Assembly: GCA_937141995.1 (NCBI GenBank) | Contig: CAKZQX010000149.1 | Span: 1 to 8,383 of the forward strand | Source of the DNA: an uncultured Chloroflexaceae bacterium | Lineage (GTDB): Bacteria; Chloroflexota; Chloroflexia; Chloroflexales; Chloroflexaceae | Reading direction: 5' to 3' | DNA: 8,383 nt | Shown here: positions 1 to 7,503 of the stretch, piece after piece | Numbering within the stretch: position 1 is the stretch's first letter | How the letters are laid out: each line of letters opens with the position of its first letter | Program-made: the position numbers and the translations under genes | Notes under the pieces: generated by a model | Database searches by the model: none | Told to the model about the DNA's origin: nothing | What the model saw: only the letters and a program-made list of their open reading frames with translations

Positions 1-128
1 CGCGTCCCTACCGAATGCTTTTACCCATGAGCAATGGCCCCCGACCGGCTGATGAACGTTGAAAAAATAGTGCGGATATGGAGTGGGGCCGCTTCAGCCT
101 TCACCCGCCGGGACACCAACCGCTTTGT

Positions 129-3100
129 CTACCCCGTCTCCCCCGATGTAGGAGAAGAGTCCGGCACCGGGGGAGGCTCTGCCGTCAACTCGGCCAGCAG
201 CTTCCGGGTGCGGTTTACCTCCGGGAGGTTCTGCAACTCCGTGAAGAGTTGCGCATTGGCCTGGAGTAATTCAACGGCCCGCTCCCGCTCCCCCTGAGCA
301 GCGGCAATCCGCGCCTCCAGCCGCTGAAAGCGACCATACTCTTCGCTCTGCACATCAACGTCTAAGGCTAACCCCTCCTGGTATTCCGTGATAGCCGCTG
401 CAAGATTGTCGCGCTGCAGCGCGATCTCTCCTAACACGGTATAACAGTCAAGTTGTTCCGCAGAGAGGTTCATCTGTGCGGCAATAAACTGGCTGCGGAA
501 AGCGGCATGTTCGGCTGCCTCCCATTGCTGCAAAGCGGTAAGTACATACCCAAGATTGAGTAATGCAAGCATTTGATGATATGTGTCGTGAACTTCAGTG
601 GCTTGCCGGACTGCCTGGTTAAGATAGTTGTGTGCCTCCTGGTAGTTTTCCATATCATAGAAGGCCCAGCCGATATTGTTCAGGGTAAGGGCCAGAAGAC
701 GCCGGTTGCCAATCCGCTCGTTAATCTCTATGGCTCGCAGCGCATAGTGGGTTGACTCTTCAAAGAATCCTTCCATCCCGGTAAGATTACCCAGGTTATT
801 TAACGCCTTGGCCTGACCGATGAGATCACCGCTCTGCTCGCTGGCTGCCAGGCTCTGTTGCACAAAGTAGCGCGCCACCTGCATATTGCCTCGGGTATAG
901 GCAATGCCCCCCAGTCGGTTGAGGATCTGGGCCTGCTCGTCTTCCATGCCCTGCGGCGCGATTGCGGCCAGCGCCTGTTCCAGATAGTGCTGGGCCTGCT
1001 TCAGGTTTTCCTGGCGGAAGTATACCCAGCCGGTATCGCTCAGAATACGCACATACTCGCGTTTCGCTTCATCGGTGAGTGGTATAGTTTTACTGGTTTC
1101 CATCGTTTCGGTGGCATGGGCCAGCCAGAGCAGTGCGACTTCCAGCCGTCCCTCATGCTCGTGGGTGCTGCCGATTTTGCGCTGTAGCCCGGCCCGCTGG
1201 ACGGCATATCCGGTGTGCTCATACTGGTTGAACATGCTGAGTAGTTCGCCATACTGTTCGCGCGCGGCGGTATACTCCCCCATCAGCGCCAGCACATCGC
1301 CCAGGTTTTCATAGATAATCGCGGCTTTCGCCAGTTCCAGCGGGGTATCGGCATGCGTCTGCCAGGTCGCGGTCGCCAGTGCCTGCCGGTAGAGTTTAAT
1401 CGCTTCGTCGTTGGCGTAGCGGGCCTGGGCCCGGCGAGCGGCCTCCAGGAAGTGCGGAAAGGCCTGGTCGGGCAGGTGGGCCAGACGGTAATGCTCGGCC
1501 AGGAGCGCATGCTGCTCATCAAGATGGTTGCCGTAGATCTGCTTGATGGCGGTGGCAATCCGGGCATGCAGGCCGCGTCGATGCACAAATAGCATGCTGC
1601 CATAGGCTACTTCGCGGATCAAAGTATGTTTGAACTGATAGGCCGGCCGGGTCGTATCCATATCCGGCATGATAATGGCGGCATGAATTAATTCATGTAG
1701 GCGCTGCTCCAGCGTATCATCATCAGGTGATACAACGGTGGCCAGGAGTTGCCGGGTAAAGTGCTGCCCGATCACGGCGGCGATCTGCACCAGCGCGCGA
1801 GTAGCTTCCTCCAGTCGATCCAGGCGCGCTATAATCAGTTGTTCAATCTGGAGCGGAATAACAATGCTATCAACCGGGCGCGTTGCGATCCAGTGGCCGT
1901 CCTCGTCGCGCTGCAGGATGCCGGACTCCAGCAGGTAGCGCACCGTCTCTTCCTGGAAGAGCGGCGTCCCGTCGAGTTGGGCAAACAGGGTGTGGAGTTC
2001 CGGCGGCGGCGCGCCATCCAGCAGGGTTGCCAGCAGGGTCGCGCTATCCGTCGATTTCAGGTTGTCCAGGGTGATAGTGGCGCAGTGCGGCAGATTACTC
2101 CAGGGAGCCACCAGGATCGGGAAGGGGCGGTAGAGCAGCAGCAGCAGAATGGATTGTCCCTCCAGTTCGATGGCGAACCGCTCGATCAGCGCGCGACTCG
2201 AGGCATCGCTCCACTGCAAGTCATCAATGATCAGGACCAGGGGTTGTCGGCGCGCAATGGCAAAGCAGAGCATCAGGATCAGATCTTGCAGGCGCTCGTG
2301 GCGCTGATCCGGCGTGAGTGCCCGGATCAGGGCAGTCTCTGGGATAGGGAGATGCAGCAGGGGAGCCAGGAGCGACGCAAAACGGCTCCACTCGGGTACC
2401 AGGGTGTCAAGCTGCTGCTGTACCACTGTTGCCTGTGCCGTTCGATCCGGCGCGGCAGCTCCTTCCGGCTCATTGGATGGACCCATCTGGAGCAACTGGG
2501 GCAGCAGGCGACTCATCACCGCATGAGGCGTCGTCTGCTCATAGCTCTGGCACTCCCCACGAATAATCCTGACCGTGGGAGTCAGTGCCTGAATTGCCGG
2601 CACAGCCTCGTTTGCCAGCCGCGACTTGCCAACTCCGGCCTCCCCGGTCAATACCAGCACGCGCCCGGCGGCTTCAGTGGGAGTGAGTGCCTGATTTGCA
2701 ATTTCGATCAGTTGCGTCAGCGCTGCATCCCGCCCCACCAGCGGCGTTGCGCGGTGCAGCATGTCTGGTATGGAAGCGGAAGAACGCTTCTGGATGGCGC
2801 GATAGATCTGTACAGACTGCGCGAAACCCTTCAGTTGCTGGGGCGGCAGGGGCGTGGCCTGCAAATGCCGGCGCACGCTGTGATAGGTGCGCGAAGTCAG
2901 TAAGATATCATCCTCGCGGGCAACGTCGAGTAAGTGGGCCGCCAGATTCACCGTTTTGCCAATCACCGTATACTCGTAGCGTTGGGGCGCACCAACAATC
3001 CCGGCAAATACCACACCGCCGGCAATACCAATGCGCTGGCGCAGCGCGCTCTGCGCTACCTGCAACAGTGGCCGTTGTTCCGGATGGCTTTCCGTCCAGG

Positions 3101-4349
3101 CACGCAGCAGGTTAGCGGTTTCCTGATCGGTATTATCGAGGGTGGCGCGCAGTTCCAGCGCAGCCTGCACCGCGCGGGTCGGGTCATCTTCGTGGGCAAT
3201 GGGTGCGCCGAAGATCGCCATCAGGCGATCACCGAAGGTTGCCATATCGATTTTGTTAATGCTCCCCCCGTAGCGCCGGATCAGTGATTGGGTCTGACAG
3301 TAGTAGGTGTTGAGTACTCGCCCGATAATCGTGGTGTCGTGTTCGATCTGGGCGGATAGCTCCAGCAGCGCCAGGAGCTTACGGAATGCATAAAAATTGG
3401 CAAAAAACACTGTAACCGGGCGAAACTCGCCCCGCTCATCGTGGGTATGCAGAAAGCGTCGGGGTAAATCATAGGGAATATAGGACCGCAGTCGGGCGAT
3501 CCGGCGCAGCAGCATCTGCAACGCTGCCAGATCGGGTACGGGAAGTTCCGCTTGCGGGACTGTTGGCCGGGTGGGTGGCGGCAGTGGTTCCTGCGTGAAC
3601 CCGGTCAGCAGGTGGAGTCCCGGCAACTTCTGCCGGGTGTGCGCGGCGGTCAGATTGCGCAGAGTCTCATCAGAGAGGACGATCTCATCGGGCATGGTCG
3701 CTTCCTGCGCCACCAGCAGGCGGTTGACGGCCCGTCCGGTCATAATCAGGCTGGTATGGTTGAGCGTGCCGACTTCCGTGAAGAAGATGCGGTCGCTATG
3801 CACACTGATGCGCAGATGTAGATCAAAGCTGCCCTTGCTGGTCGTCAGATTGGCAAACTCGCCCATGCGGGCTTGCATTGCGTGGGCCGCAGCGCAGGCG
3901 TGTACGGCATGATCATCACCCACATCGCGGGCATCAAAAAAAGCAGTGACAGCATCACCGCCAAATTTGACCACGCCGCCGCCGTATGCATAGATTTCGT
4001 CCAGCAGCATGCCAAAGAGCCGATTAATAATTGCGCCGATCTCCTCACTCCCCTGGCGTCCAGCCATTGCCAGTTGAGTGGAGAGGGCGGTAAAGCCGGA
4101 GAGGTCGGCAATAATCAGCGTGCCGCTGAAATACTGCCCGCTGACGGCGCTGTGCGTAGGATCGGTCAGGTGTCTGGCAAGAACCGGCGCCGGCACAAAT
4201 GGTATGAGCGTCTGAAGATAGTCGGACAGACGATTGCATGCCTCACGCGTGGCTGCCGGAAACGGCGTAGCGCGGCGGAGGGCAGAGGCCAGCGATGCCG
4301 GGAGGAGCATCTCCATCAGCATGGTTTCATCTTTAGATAGTTCAACCAT
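129..4349 (-). CDS. Soluble adenylyl cyclase (sAC)-like protein: two cyclase domains, STAND NTPase, TPR repeats
   Basis: Predicted cytoplasmic class III nucleotide cyclase making cAMP from ATP, 1406 residues. Domain 1 (C1, about 73-225) carries both metal aspartates: D82 in ADLSGFT and D132 in KFGGDA, with K128. Domain 2 (C2, about 310-515) has Asn (N318) at the first metal position but keeps the ATP-selecting pair K366 (INKID) and T461 (YEYTVIG), plus N468; H472 replaces the usual catalytic Arg. This suggests one composite active site, as in mammalian sAC. An NTPase follows, with Walker A GEAGVGKS at 569-576 and Walker B LVLIIDD ending at D710, then a winged-helix-like region (about 835-935) and nine or more TPR-like repeats (about 947-1385). 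ATG at 4349 is preferred because AGGA lies 8 nt upstream; an in-frame GTG at 4370 would add seven residues. The gene is monocistronic here. Architecture and family are confident; activity and bicarbonate response are inferred. Confidence 0.93.
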   Translation of the reverse strand: MVELSKDETMLMEMLLPASLASALRRATPFPAATREACNRLSDYLQTLIPFVPAPVLARHLTDPTHSAVSGQYFSGTLIIADLSGFTALSTQLAMAGRQGSEEIGAIINRLFGMLLDEIYAYGGGVVKFGGDAVTAFFDARDVGDDHAVHACAAAHAMQARMGEFANLTTSKGSFDLHLRISVHSDRIFFTEVGTLNHTSLIMTGRAVNRLLVAQEATMPDEIVLSDETLRNLTAAHTRQKLPGLHLLTGFTQEPLPPPTRPTVPQAELPVPDLAALQMLLRRIARLRSYIPYDLPRRFLHTHDERGEFRPVTVFFANFYAFRKLLALLELSAQIEHDTTIIGRVLNTYYCQTQSLIRRYGGSINKIDMATFGDRLMAIFGAPIAHEDDPTRAVQAALELRATLDNTDQETANLLRAWTESHPEQRPLLQVAQSALRQRIGIAGGVVFAGIVGAPQRYEYTVIGKTVNLAAHLLDVAREDDILLTSRTYHSVRRHLQATPLPPQQLKGFAQSVQIYRAIQKRSSASIPDMLHRATPLVGRDAALTQLIEIANQALTPTEAAGRVLVLTGEAGVGKSRLANEAVPAIQALTPTVRIIRGECQSYEQTTPHAVMSRLLPQLLQMGPSNEPEGAAAPDRTAQATVVQQQLDTLVPEWSRFASLLAPLLHLPIPETALIRALTPDQRHERLQDLILMLCFAIARRQPLVLIIDDLQWSDASSRALIERFAIELEGQSILLLLLYRPFPILVAPWSNLPHCATITLDNLKSTDSATLLATLLDGAPPPELHTLFAQLDGTPLFQEETVRYLLESGILQRDEDGHWIATRPVDSIVIPLQIEQLIIARLDRLEEATRALVQIAAVIGQHFTRQLLATVVSPDDDTLEQRLHELIHAAIIMPDMDTTRPAYQFKHTLIREVAYGSMLFVHRRGLHARIATAIKQIYGNHLDEQHALLAEHYRLAHLPDQAFPHFLEAARRAQARYANDEAIKLYRQALATATWQTHADTPLELAKAAIIYENLGDVLALMGEYTAAREQYGELLSMFNQYEHTGYAVQRAGLQRKIGSTHEHEGRLEVALLWLAHATETMETSKTIPLTDEAKREYVRILSDTGWVYFRQENLKQAQHYLEQALAAIAPQGMEDEQAQILNRLGGIAYTRGNMQVARYFVQQSLAASEQSGDLIGQAKALNNLGNLTGMEGFFEESTHYALRAIEINERIGNRRLLALTLNNIGWAFYDMENYQEAHNYLNQAVRQATEVHDTYHQMLALLNLGYVLTALQQWEAAEHAAFRSQFIAAQMNLSAEQLDCYTVLGEIALQRDNLAAAITEYQEGLALDVDVQSEEYGRFQRLEARIAAAQGERERAVELLQANAQLFTELQNLPEVNRTRKLLAELTAEPPPVPDSSPTSGETG

Positions 4350-4492
4350 GGAAGTAATCCTGAAAACCACGATCTCTATGCAGAATGAACGGCTCTGTTG
4401 TTTTAACCACGCTGTGCCAGGCCCGCTTTGCGCTGTATTTTTTATTCTGGGTTCTCTATCATCATATCATCTCAATGCACATTGAGTGCCAA
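4350..4492 (-). promoter_or_regulatory. Candidate promoter and leader of the sAC-like gene
   Basis: Read on the minus strand, TTGGCA (4492-4487, five of six matches to the -35 consensus) is followed after 20 bp by TATGAT (4466-4461, five of six matches to -10). A start near 4454 would give a leader of about 105 nt. The spacer is longer than the usual 17 bp and is largely filled by a 7+7 dyad. That layout recalls promoters controlled by MerR-family activators, but this is inference from spacing and symmetry alone. The Shine-Dalgarno AGGA is at 4361-4358. Confidence 0.35.
4471..4486. repeat. Operator-like dyad CTCAATG-CA-CATTGAG
   Basis: Perfect 7 bp arms (CTCAATG and CATTGAG) are separated by two bases. 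The dyad abuts the candidate -35 box and lies within the 20 bp spacer of the promoter candidate for the cyclase gene. It does not match the CRP consensus TGTGA-N6-TCACA. It could bind a dimeric regulator; the regulator is unknown. Confidence 0.4.
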
Positions 4493-4930
4493 CGTATGGT
4501 TAAAATCCGGTTAATTGTGCCGGAGCAGATGATCTTGACACGAATTATGCAATGGAGCCTGTTCTGGCCCGGTGCCGGATCGAAAAACCAGAATCGCCTG
4601 CGGCAGCAATGGTATGTTTTCTCTTTCTTCCGACATTATTTGGTCGGAGGTCAAACAATGTCGAAAAAAAGGTCTTCTTTCGTCCTGCCGGAAGCGAGTC
4701 CCATCCGCTGGATGGACAACCGCGTAAATCGAGTTGGCGGAACTGTCTCTATAAAACAGCCCATGAAGATACTGGCGCGGAACGCAGTAGGGATATTGGC
4801 ACACCCCTGAGCAGTGTACCATGTCGGCTATGGAGAATGCTATCCGTCTATTCCCGTAGTTTTTCGACTGGTGCTGCGGGGGTTTTCTACAATCTGGTTG
4901 TAGCCGGATGTTTGGAAGCAGAATATGTTC
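4493..4930. other. Intergenic stretch of about 440 bp with no convincing gene
   Basis: Short open frames occur on both strands (for example plus 4552-4935 and minus 4511-4822). They overlap one another, have no clear ribosome binding site and encode no recognisable domain. The only structure noticed is a cluster of competing short inverted repeats at 4629-4663. A -35-like TTGACA on the plus strand near 4534 has no matching -10 at normal spacing. The region could hold an unrecognised small RNA or decayed sequence, but nothing here proves either. Confidence 0.5.
4629..4663. repeat. Two mutually exclusive short inverted repeats
   Basis: TCCGAC (4629-4634) can pair with GTCGGA (4643-4648) across an 8-base loop. 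The overlapping CGACATT (4631-4637) can instead pair with AATGTCG (4657-4663). The two stems share bases, so only one can form at a time. An A7 tract follows on the plus strand, which is the wrong base for a plus-strand intrinsic terminator. No gene starts next to it, so any role is unknown. Confidence 0.3.
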
Positions 4931-4978
4931 ATTAAATAAAAACCTCCCGCAGGTAAGTTGGAGCTAACCTGCGGGAGG
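4931..4978 (-). terminator. Intrinsic terminator of the transpeptidase operon
   Basis: A 12 bp perfect GC-rich stem (CCTCCCGCAGGT and ACCTGCGGGAGG, at 4943-4954 and 4967-4978) has a 12-base loop. On the minus strand it is followed directly by a T-rich tract (TTTTTATTTAAT). It begins 33 bp past the stop codon of the L,D-transpeptidase gene, in the right orientation to end that transcript, and it isolates the operon from the cyclase gene downstream. Confidence 0.93.
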
Positions 4979-5011
4979 AGCGGCATAGCGTGTTATAGGA
5001 GCGTCGCGTTA

Positions 5012-6157
5012 TCAGCGTACAATCACGCGTGTTCCGTTGGGGGCCCAGTCGAAGAGGAAATGCGCATCGTGTGGCGCAACCCCAACGCAGCCGTGGCTAT
5101 GCCGCTCACCCGTACCGAAGCGGTCATGCCAGTAGACTCCGTGGATGGCAAACCCGCCCCAGTAGAACATTACGGCGGGCACATCGGGGACGTTCCAGCT
5201 TTCGCCGTTGTAACTGCCGCGCAGAGTCTTCTGGCGGTAGCGGGCATAGATGCGCCACTCCCCGGCGGGTGTTTCAAACCTATCTTTGCCGGAGGATATC
5301 GGCGCATCCAGCACCAGCATGTCGCCCTGGTAGGCCGTCAGCCACTGCCGGCCCAGGTCAACCTCGATCCGTTTAGGCGCATCCGGGTAGAGATCCGGCG
5401 GGGCTGCCGGATATGCTTCATACAGTGGTTCCCCGGTGTAGACCCAGGCGGCATCAGTGCCGATGTTTGCGCGACGCACGGACCAGTCATGCTGCTCCGT
5501 CAGATCGAGCAGCAGCACCGTGCGATCAAATGCCTGCACCACCAATCGCTGCTCACCGGCATCGGTTGGAACAATGATATGAAATGCCTGGGTGATCGGC
5601 AGGCCAACATCGTGCAACCATCCGCCGGGAAAGAGCGAGAGGCGGTTGATATAGCTCCAGAACTGGTGGGGCACGATGTAGCCCGGCACGGGGGCCAGGC
5701 CATAGTCAGCGGGTACGAAAATGCCTTCGTTCAGCCAGGAAGTACCCCCGGTTACGCCATCCGGGACCGGGTAGGTGCTGCGGTACTGCTCCAGTTCGCC
5801 ATAGGTTATGGGCAGACCGTCAATTGCCATAAAGGGCGCGTCGGCGATCAGGCTGTGCAGCAGCGGCGAATATCCGACCATCTGGGCAGGGTTGTCGGTC
5901 AGATGCCGTCGATCTTCCAGGCGGCCCTTCTCAAAATACTGGACGCGCATGCCGTCGGTTTCGTGAATGGCTGAGCGGATCTGCCCCAGCGTAACCGGGC
6001 CATGATGTCGCCAGTAGTAGCCGGCAAACGGTTCCGCGACATGTTCCGGCGCGGCCTGCGCCTGAACCGGAGCAGGCGCACTTAACGTGAAACCGGGCAA
6101 CAGCAACGCCGCCAGCAGCATGCTGATGAACAAGCGGTAGGTGCGAATATGTGACAT
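5012..6157 (-). CDS. Secreted L,D-transpeptidase (YkuD family)
   Basis: Predicted exported enzyme that forms 3-3 peptidoglycan cross-links or anchors proteins to the wall, 381 residues. A signal peptide is clear: basic start (MSHIRTYR), hydrophobic core LLAALLL, and probable cleavage after AQA at residue 35. The catalytic YkuD domain occupies about 262-381, with H339 and S354-H355-G356-C357; Cys357 is the expected nucleophile. The position after CV that is usually Arg or Asn is Gly (HGCVGV). The region 36-260 is not a known enzyme domain but contains two related stretches, VQYFEK (72-77) and VQAFDR (207-212), each preceded by an aromatic W-x-x/Y patch and, in the second, GLPIT. ATG at 6157 is chosen because it starts a good signal peptide and follows GAGGAG; the frame stays open to a TTG at 6187 inside the transporter gene. 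It is probably translationally coupled to the transporter. Confidence 0.92.
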   Translation of the reverse strand: MSHIRTYRLFISMLLAALLLPGFTLSAPAPVQAQAAPEHVAEPFAGYYWRHHGPVTLGQIRSAIHETDGMRVQYFEKGRLEDRRHLTDNPAQMVGYSPLLHSLIADAPFMAIDGLPITYGELEQYRSTYPVPDGVTGGTSWLNEGIFVPADYGLAPVPGYIVPHQFWSYINRLSLFPGGWLHDVGLPITQAFHIIVPTDAGEQRLVVQAFDRTVLLLDLTEQHDWSVRRANIGTDAAWVYTGEPLYEAYPAAPPDLYPDAPKRIEVDLGRQWLTAYQGDMLVLDAPISSGKDRFETPAGEWRIYARYRQKTLRGSYNGESWNVPDVPAVMFYWGGFAIHGVYWHDRFGTGERHSHGCVGVAPHDAHFLFDWAPNGTRVIVR

Positions 6158-6167
6158 AGTCTCCTCA
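6158..6167 (-). promoter_or_regulatory. Ribosome binding site overlapping the upstream stop codon
   Basis: On the minus strand the transporter stop TGA (6167-6165) shares bases with GAGGAG (6166-6161), which lies 3 nt before the transpeptidase ATG. This fixes the transpeptidase start and implies that ribosomes finishing the transporter help initiate the next gene. Confidence 0.75.
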
Positions 6168-7466
6168 TGTATCCCCGGCCAGGGCAACCACCTGCGTCAG
6201 CGTCGGTTGCTCCTCGCGGAATGCCTGAATATTGATCGACCGCAGCATCACCAGGGAGACCGCCAGCATCAACGCTTCGATCAAAAACACGCCGGCATAG
6301 CTGATGGTCGTGTTCCCCGTCACCGAATTTAGAATATCCAGCCCCAATCCACCCAGCAGACTGCCCGCGCCCCGCGCCAGCGAGTCGGCAAAGCCCCATG
6401 CGCCGATGAACAACCCGACCTGCTCCGGCGTGGTCATGTCGAGCATCAGCGCCAGGTTGGTAGAGGTAGCAATGCCGGTGCCCAGGCCAAAGGTGATAAT
6501 GCCGGGCAGAAAGAGCGCCTGGATCTCAAGGATACCGCTCATTCCAATCGTACATAACCCGATCGTCGCCAGGATACCGCCGAGCAGCGCACCCGGTTTC
6601 TTGGTCATCCAGCGGTTCAGCAACAGCCCGTACAGCAGCAGTGCGGCCAGCGTTGCGCCGCCCCAGGTCGCCGTCAGTTGCGTGGTCTGTTCGACATTCA
6701 TCCCGAATGCCTGCGCGCCGAAGGGCTCCAGCAGCAGATCCGGTCCCAGCAGTGCCGTCAGCAGCAGGATCAGGTAGACGAAGAAGAGCCGCGCCTGCGA
6801 GTTGGCAAAGACCGCCCGCAGCGCATCCTGCTGACTGTGGCGCGCCTGCGATGACGGCGCGTGATTGCGCGGTTCCAGTCCGACCAGACCCAGCAGCATT
6901 AGCCCCAACCCGGTCAGCCCGGCCAGCGCGAAGACCCGTAGCAGTTGCGCATCGCTGTAGGGTTCAAGCGCGCGACCCATCAGGATCGCCGTGACGATCA
7001 GGCTGATGATCATCATAAACCACATAATCGCAATCACCCGCGAGCGTTCGCGTTCCGGGAAGAGATCGCCGGCGAGGGAGAGGTAGCCCACCACGGCCAG
7101 GTTGTAGCCAATCCCCCAGATCAAAAAAACGCCCAGCCCGACCAGCAACCCCAGCCAGAACTGCTCCGCGATCAGGAGAGCCGCGTAGGGCGTCAACGCC
7201 ATGCCGCCCATGCTAAGGATCAGCCCCACGGCGATGTAGGGCGTGCGGCGATAGCCAAAGAGCGGATGCCGGTCGGAGTAGGCTCCTAGCCAGACCTGCA
7301 TCGGCGAGAGCACATAGGGCAGAACCACCAGCGCGGCGACGATGCTGGCCGGGATCGCCAGATCATGGATCATCAGGCGATTCAGCACGCCGTTGATCGC
7401 CACAAAGGTGATTGCCAGAGCAACATGCAGAAATCCCAGGCGGATAGTTTTTACCAGTGACAACAT
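6165..7466 (-). CDS. BCH2/PucC-family major facilitator transporter
   Basis: Inner-membrane protein of 433 residues with about 12 hydrophobic segments (for example 11-29, 38-61, 75-100, 103-133, 143-164, 226-248, 317-343, 389-411). The loop after helix 2 (G61, S64, D65, R66, R73, R74) fits the MFS motif A. Family hallmarks of PucC/LhaA/BCH2 are visible: the N-terminal LNRLMI, the DLFPERERSR loop (134-143), LLEPFG (245-250) followed by the TTQLTATWGG segment, and GLFIGAWGFAD (351-361). Known members assist assembly of light-harvesting complexes or handle (bacterio)chlorophyll in phototrophs; the substrate here is not shown by sequence. The start is ATG at 7466 with GAGGTG very close upstream; a TTG one codon later would have more usual spacing. 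It lies 37 bp after the small acidic gene and 7 bp before the transpeptidase gene. Confidence 0.9.
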   Translation of the reverse strand: MLSLVKTIRLGFLHVALAITFVAINGVLNRLMIHDLAIPASIVAALVVLPYVLSPMQVWLGAYSDRHPLFGYRRTPYIAVGLILSMGGMALTPYAALLIAEQFWLGLLVGLGVFLIWGIGYNLAVVGYLSLAGDLFPERERSRVIAIMWFMMIISLIVTAILMGRALEPYSDAQLLRVFALAGLTGLGLMLLGLVGLEPRNHAPSSQARHSQQDALRAVFANSQARLFFVYLILLLTALLGPDLLLEPFGAQAFGMNVEQTTQLTATWGGATLAALLLYGLLLNRWMTKKPGALLGGILATIGLCTIGMSGILEIQALFLPGIITFGLGTGIATSTNLALMLDMTTPEQVGLFIGAWGFADSLARGAGSLLGGLGLDILNSVTGNTTISYAGVFLIEALMLAVSLVMLRSINIQAFREEQPTLTQVVALAGDT

Positions 7467-7503
7467 ACACCTCGTTCAGGTTATTTCCTGCTCACTCCGC
7501 GTA

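Noticed and set aside
62..92. Possible terminator after the cyclase gene (GCGG...CCGC then ACTATTTTTT on the minus strand)
   Set aside because: The stem is only 4 bp with a 13-base loop, too weak to call despite the T6 run at the right place.
1749..2903. Plus-strand open frame of 384 codons
   Set aside because: It is entirely antisense to the NTPase region of the cyclase gene, has low-complexity Gln/Arg-rich content and no recognisable domain. It is a shadow of the real minus-strand gene.
4350..4370. GTG start at 4370 for the cyclase
   Set aside because: The ATG at 4349 has AGGA at 8 nt spacing, while the GTG has no well-placed Shine-Dalgarno; the extra seven residues add nothing recognisable.
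4471..4486. CRP/FNR-type cAMP receptor site giving feedback on the cyclase gene
   Set aside because: The dyad does not contain TGTGA-N6-TCACA or TTGAT-N4-ATCAA half-sites; only a generic dyad is supported.
4531..4560. Plus-strand promoter from TTGACA near 4534
   Set aside because: No -10-like hexamer occurs at 16-18 bp spacing and no plus-strand gene follows.
4385..4935. Overlapping plus-strand open frames (4385-4810 and 4552-4935) and a minus-strand one (4511-4822)
   Set aside because: They compete with each other, lack good ribosome binding sites and family motifs, and have irregular amino acid composition. I treat the region as non-coding.
4958..5974. Plus-strand open frame of 338 codons
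   Set aside because: It is antisense to the L,D-transpeptidase, whose signal peptide and SHGC motif are unmistakable; the plus-strand product has no domain and begins inside the terminator hairpin.
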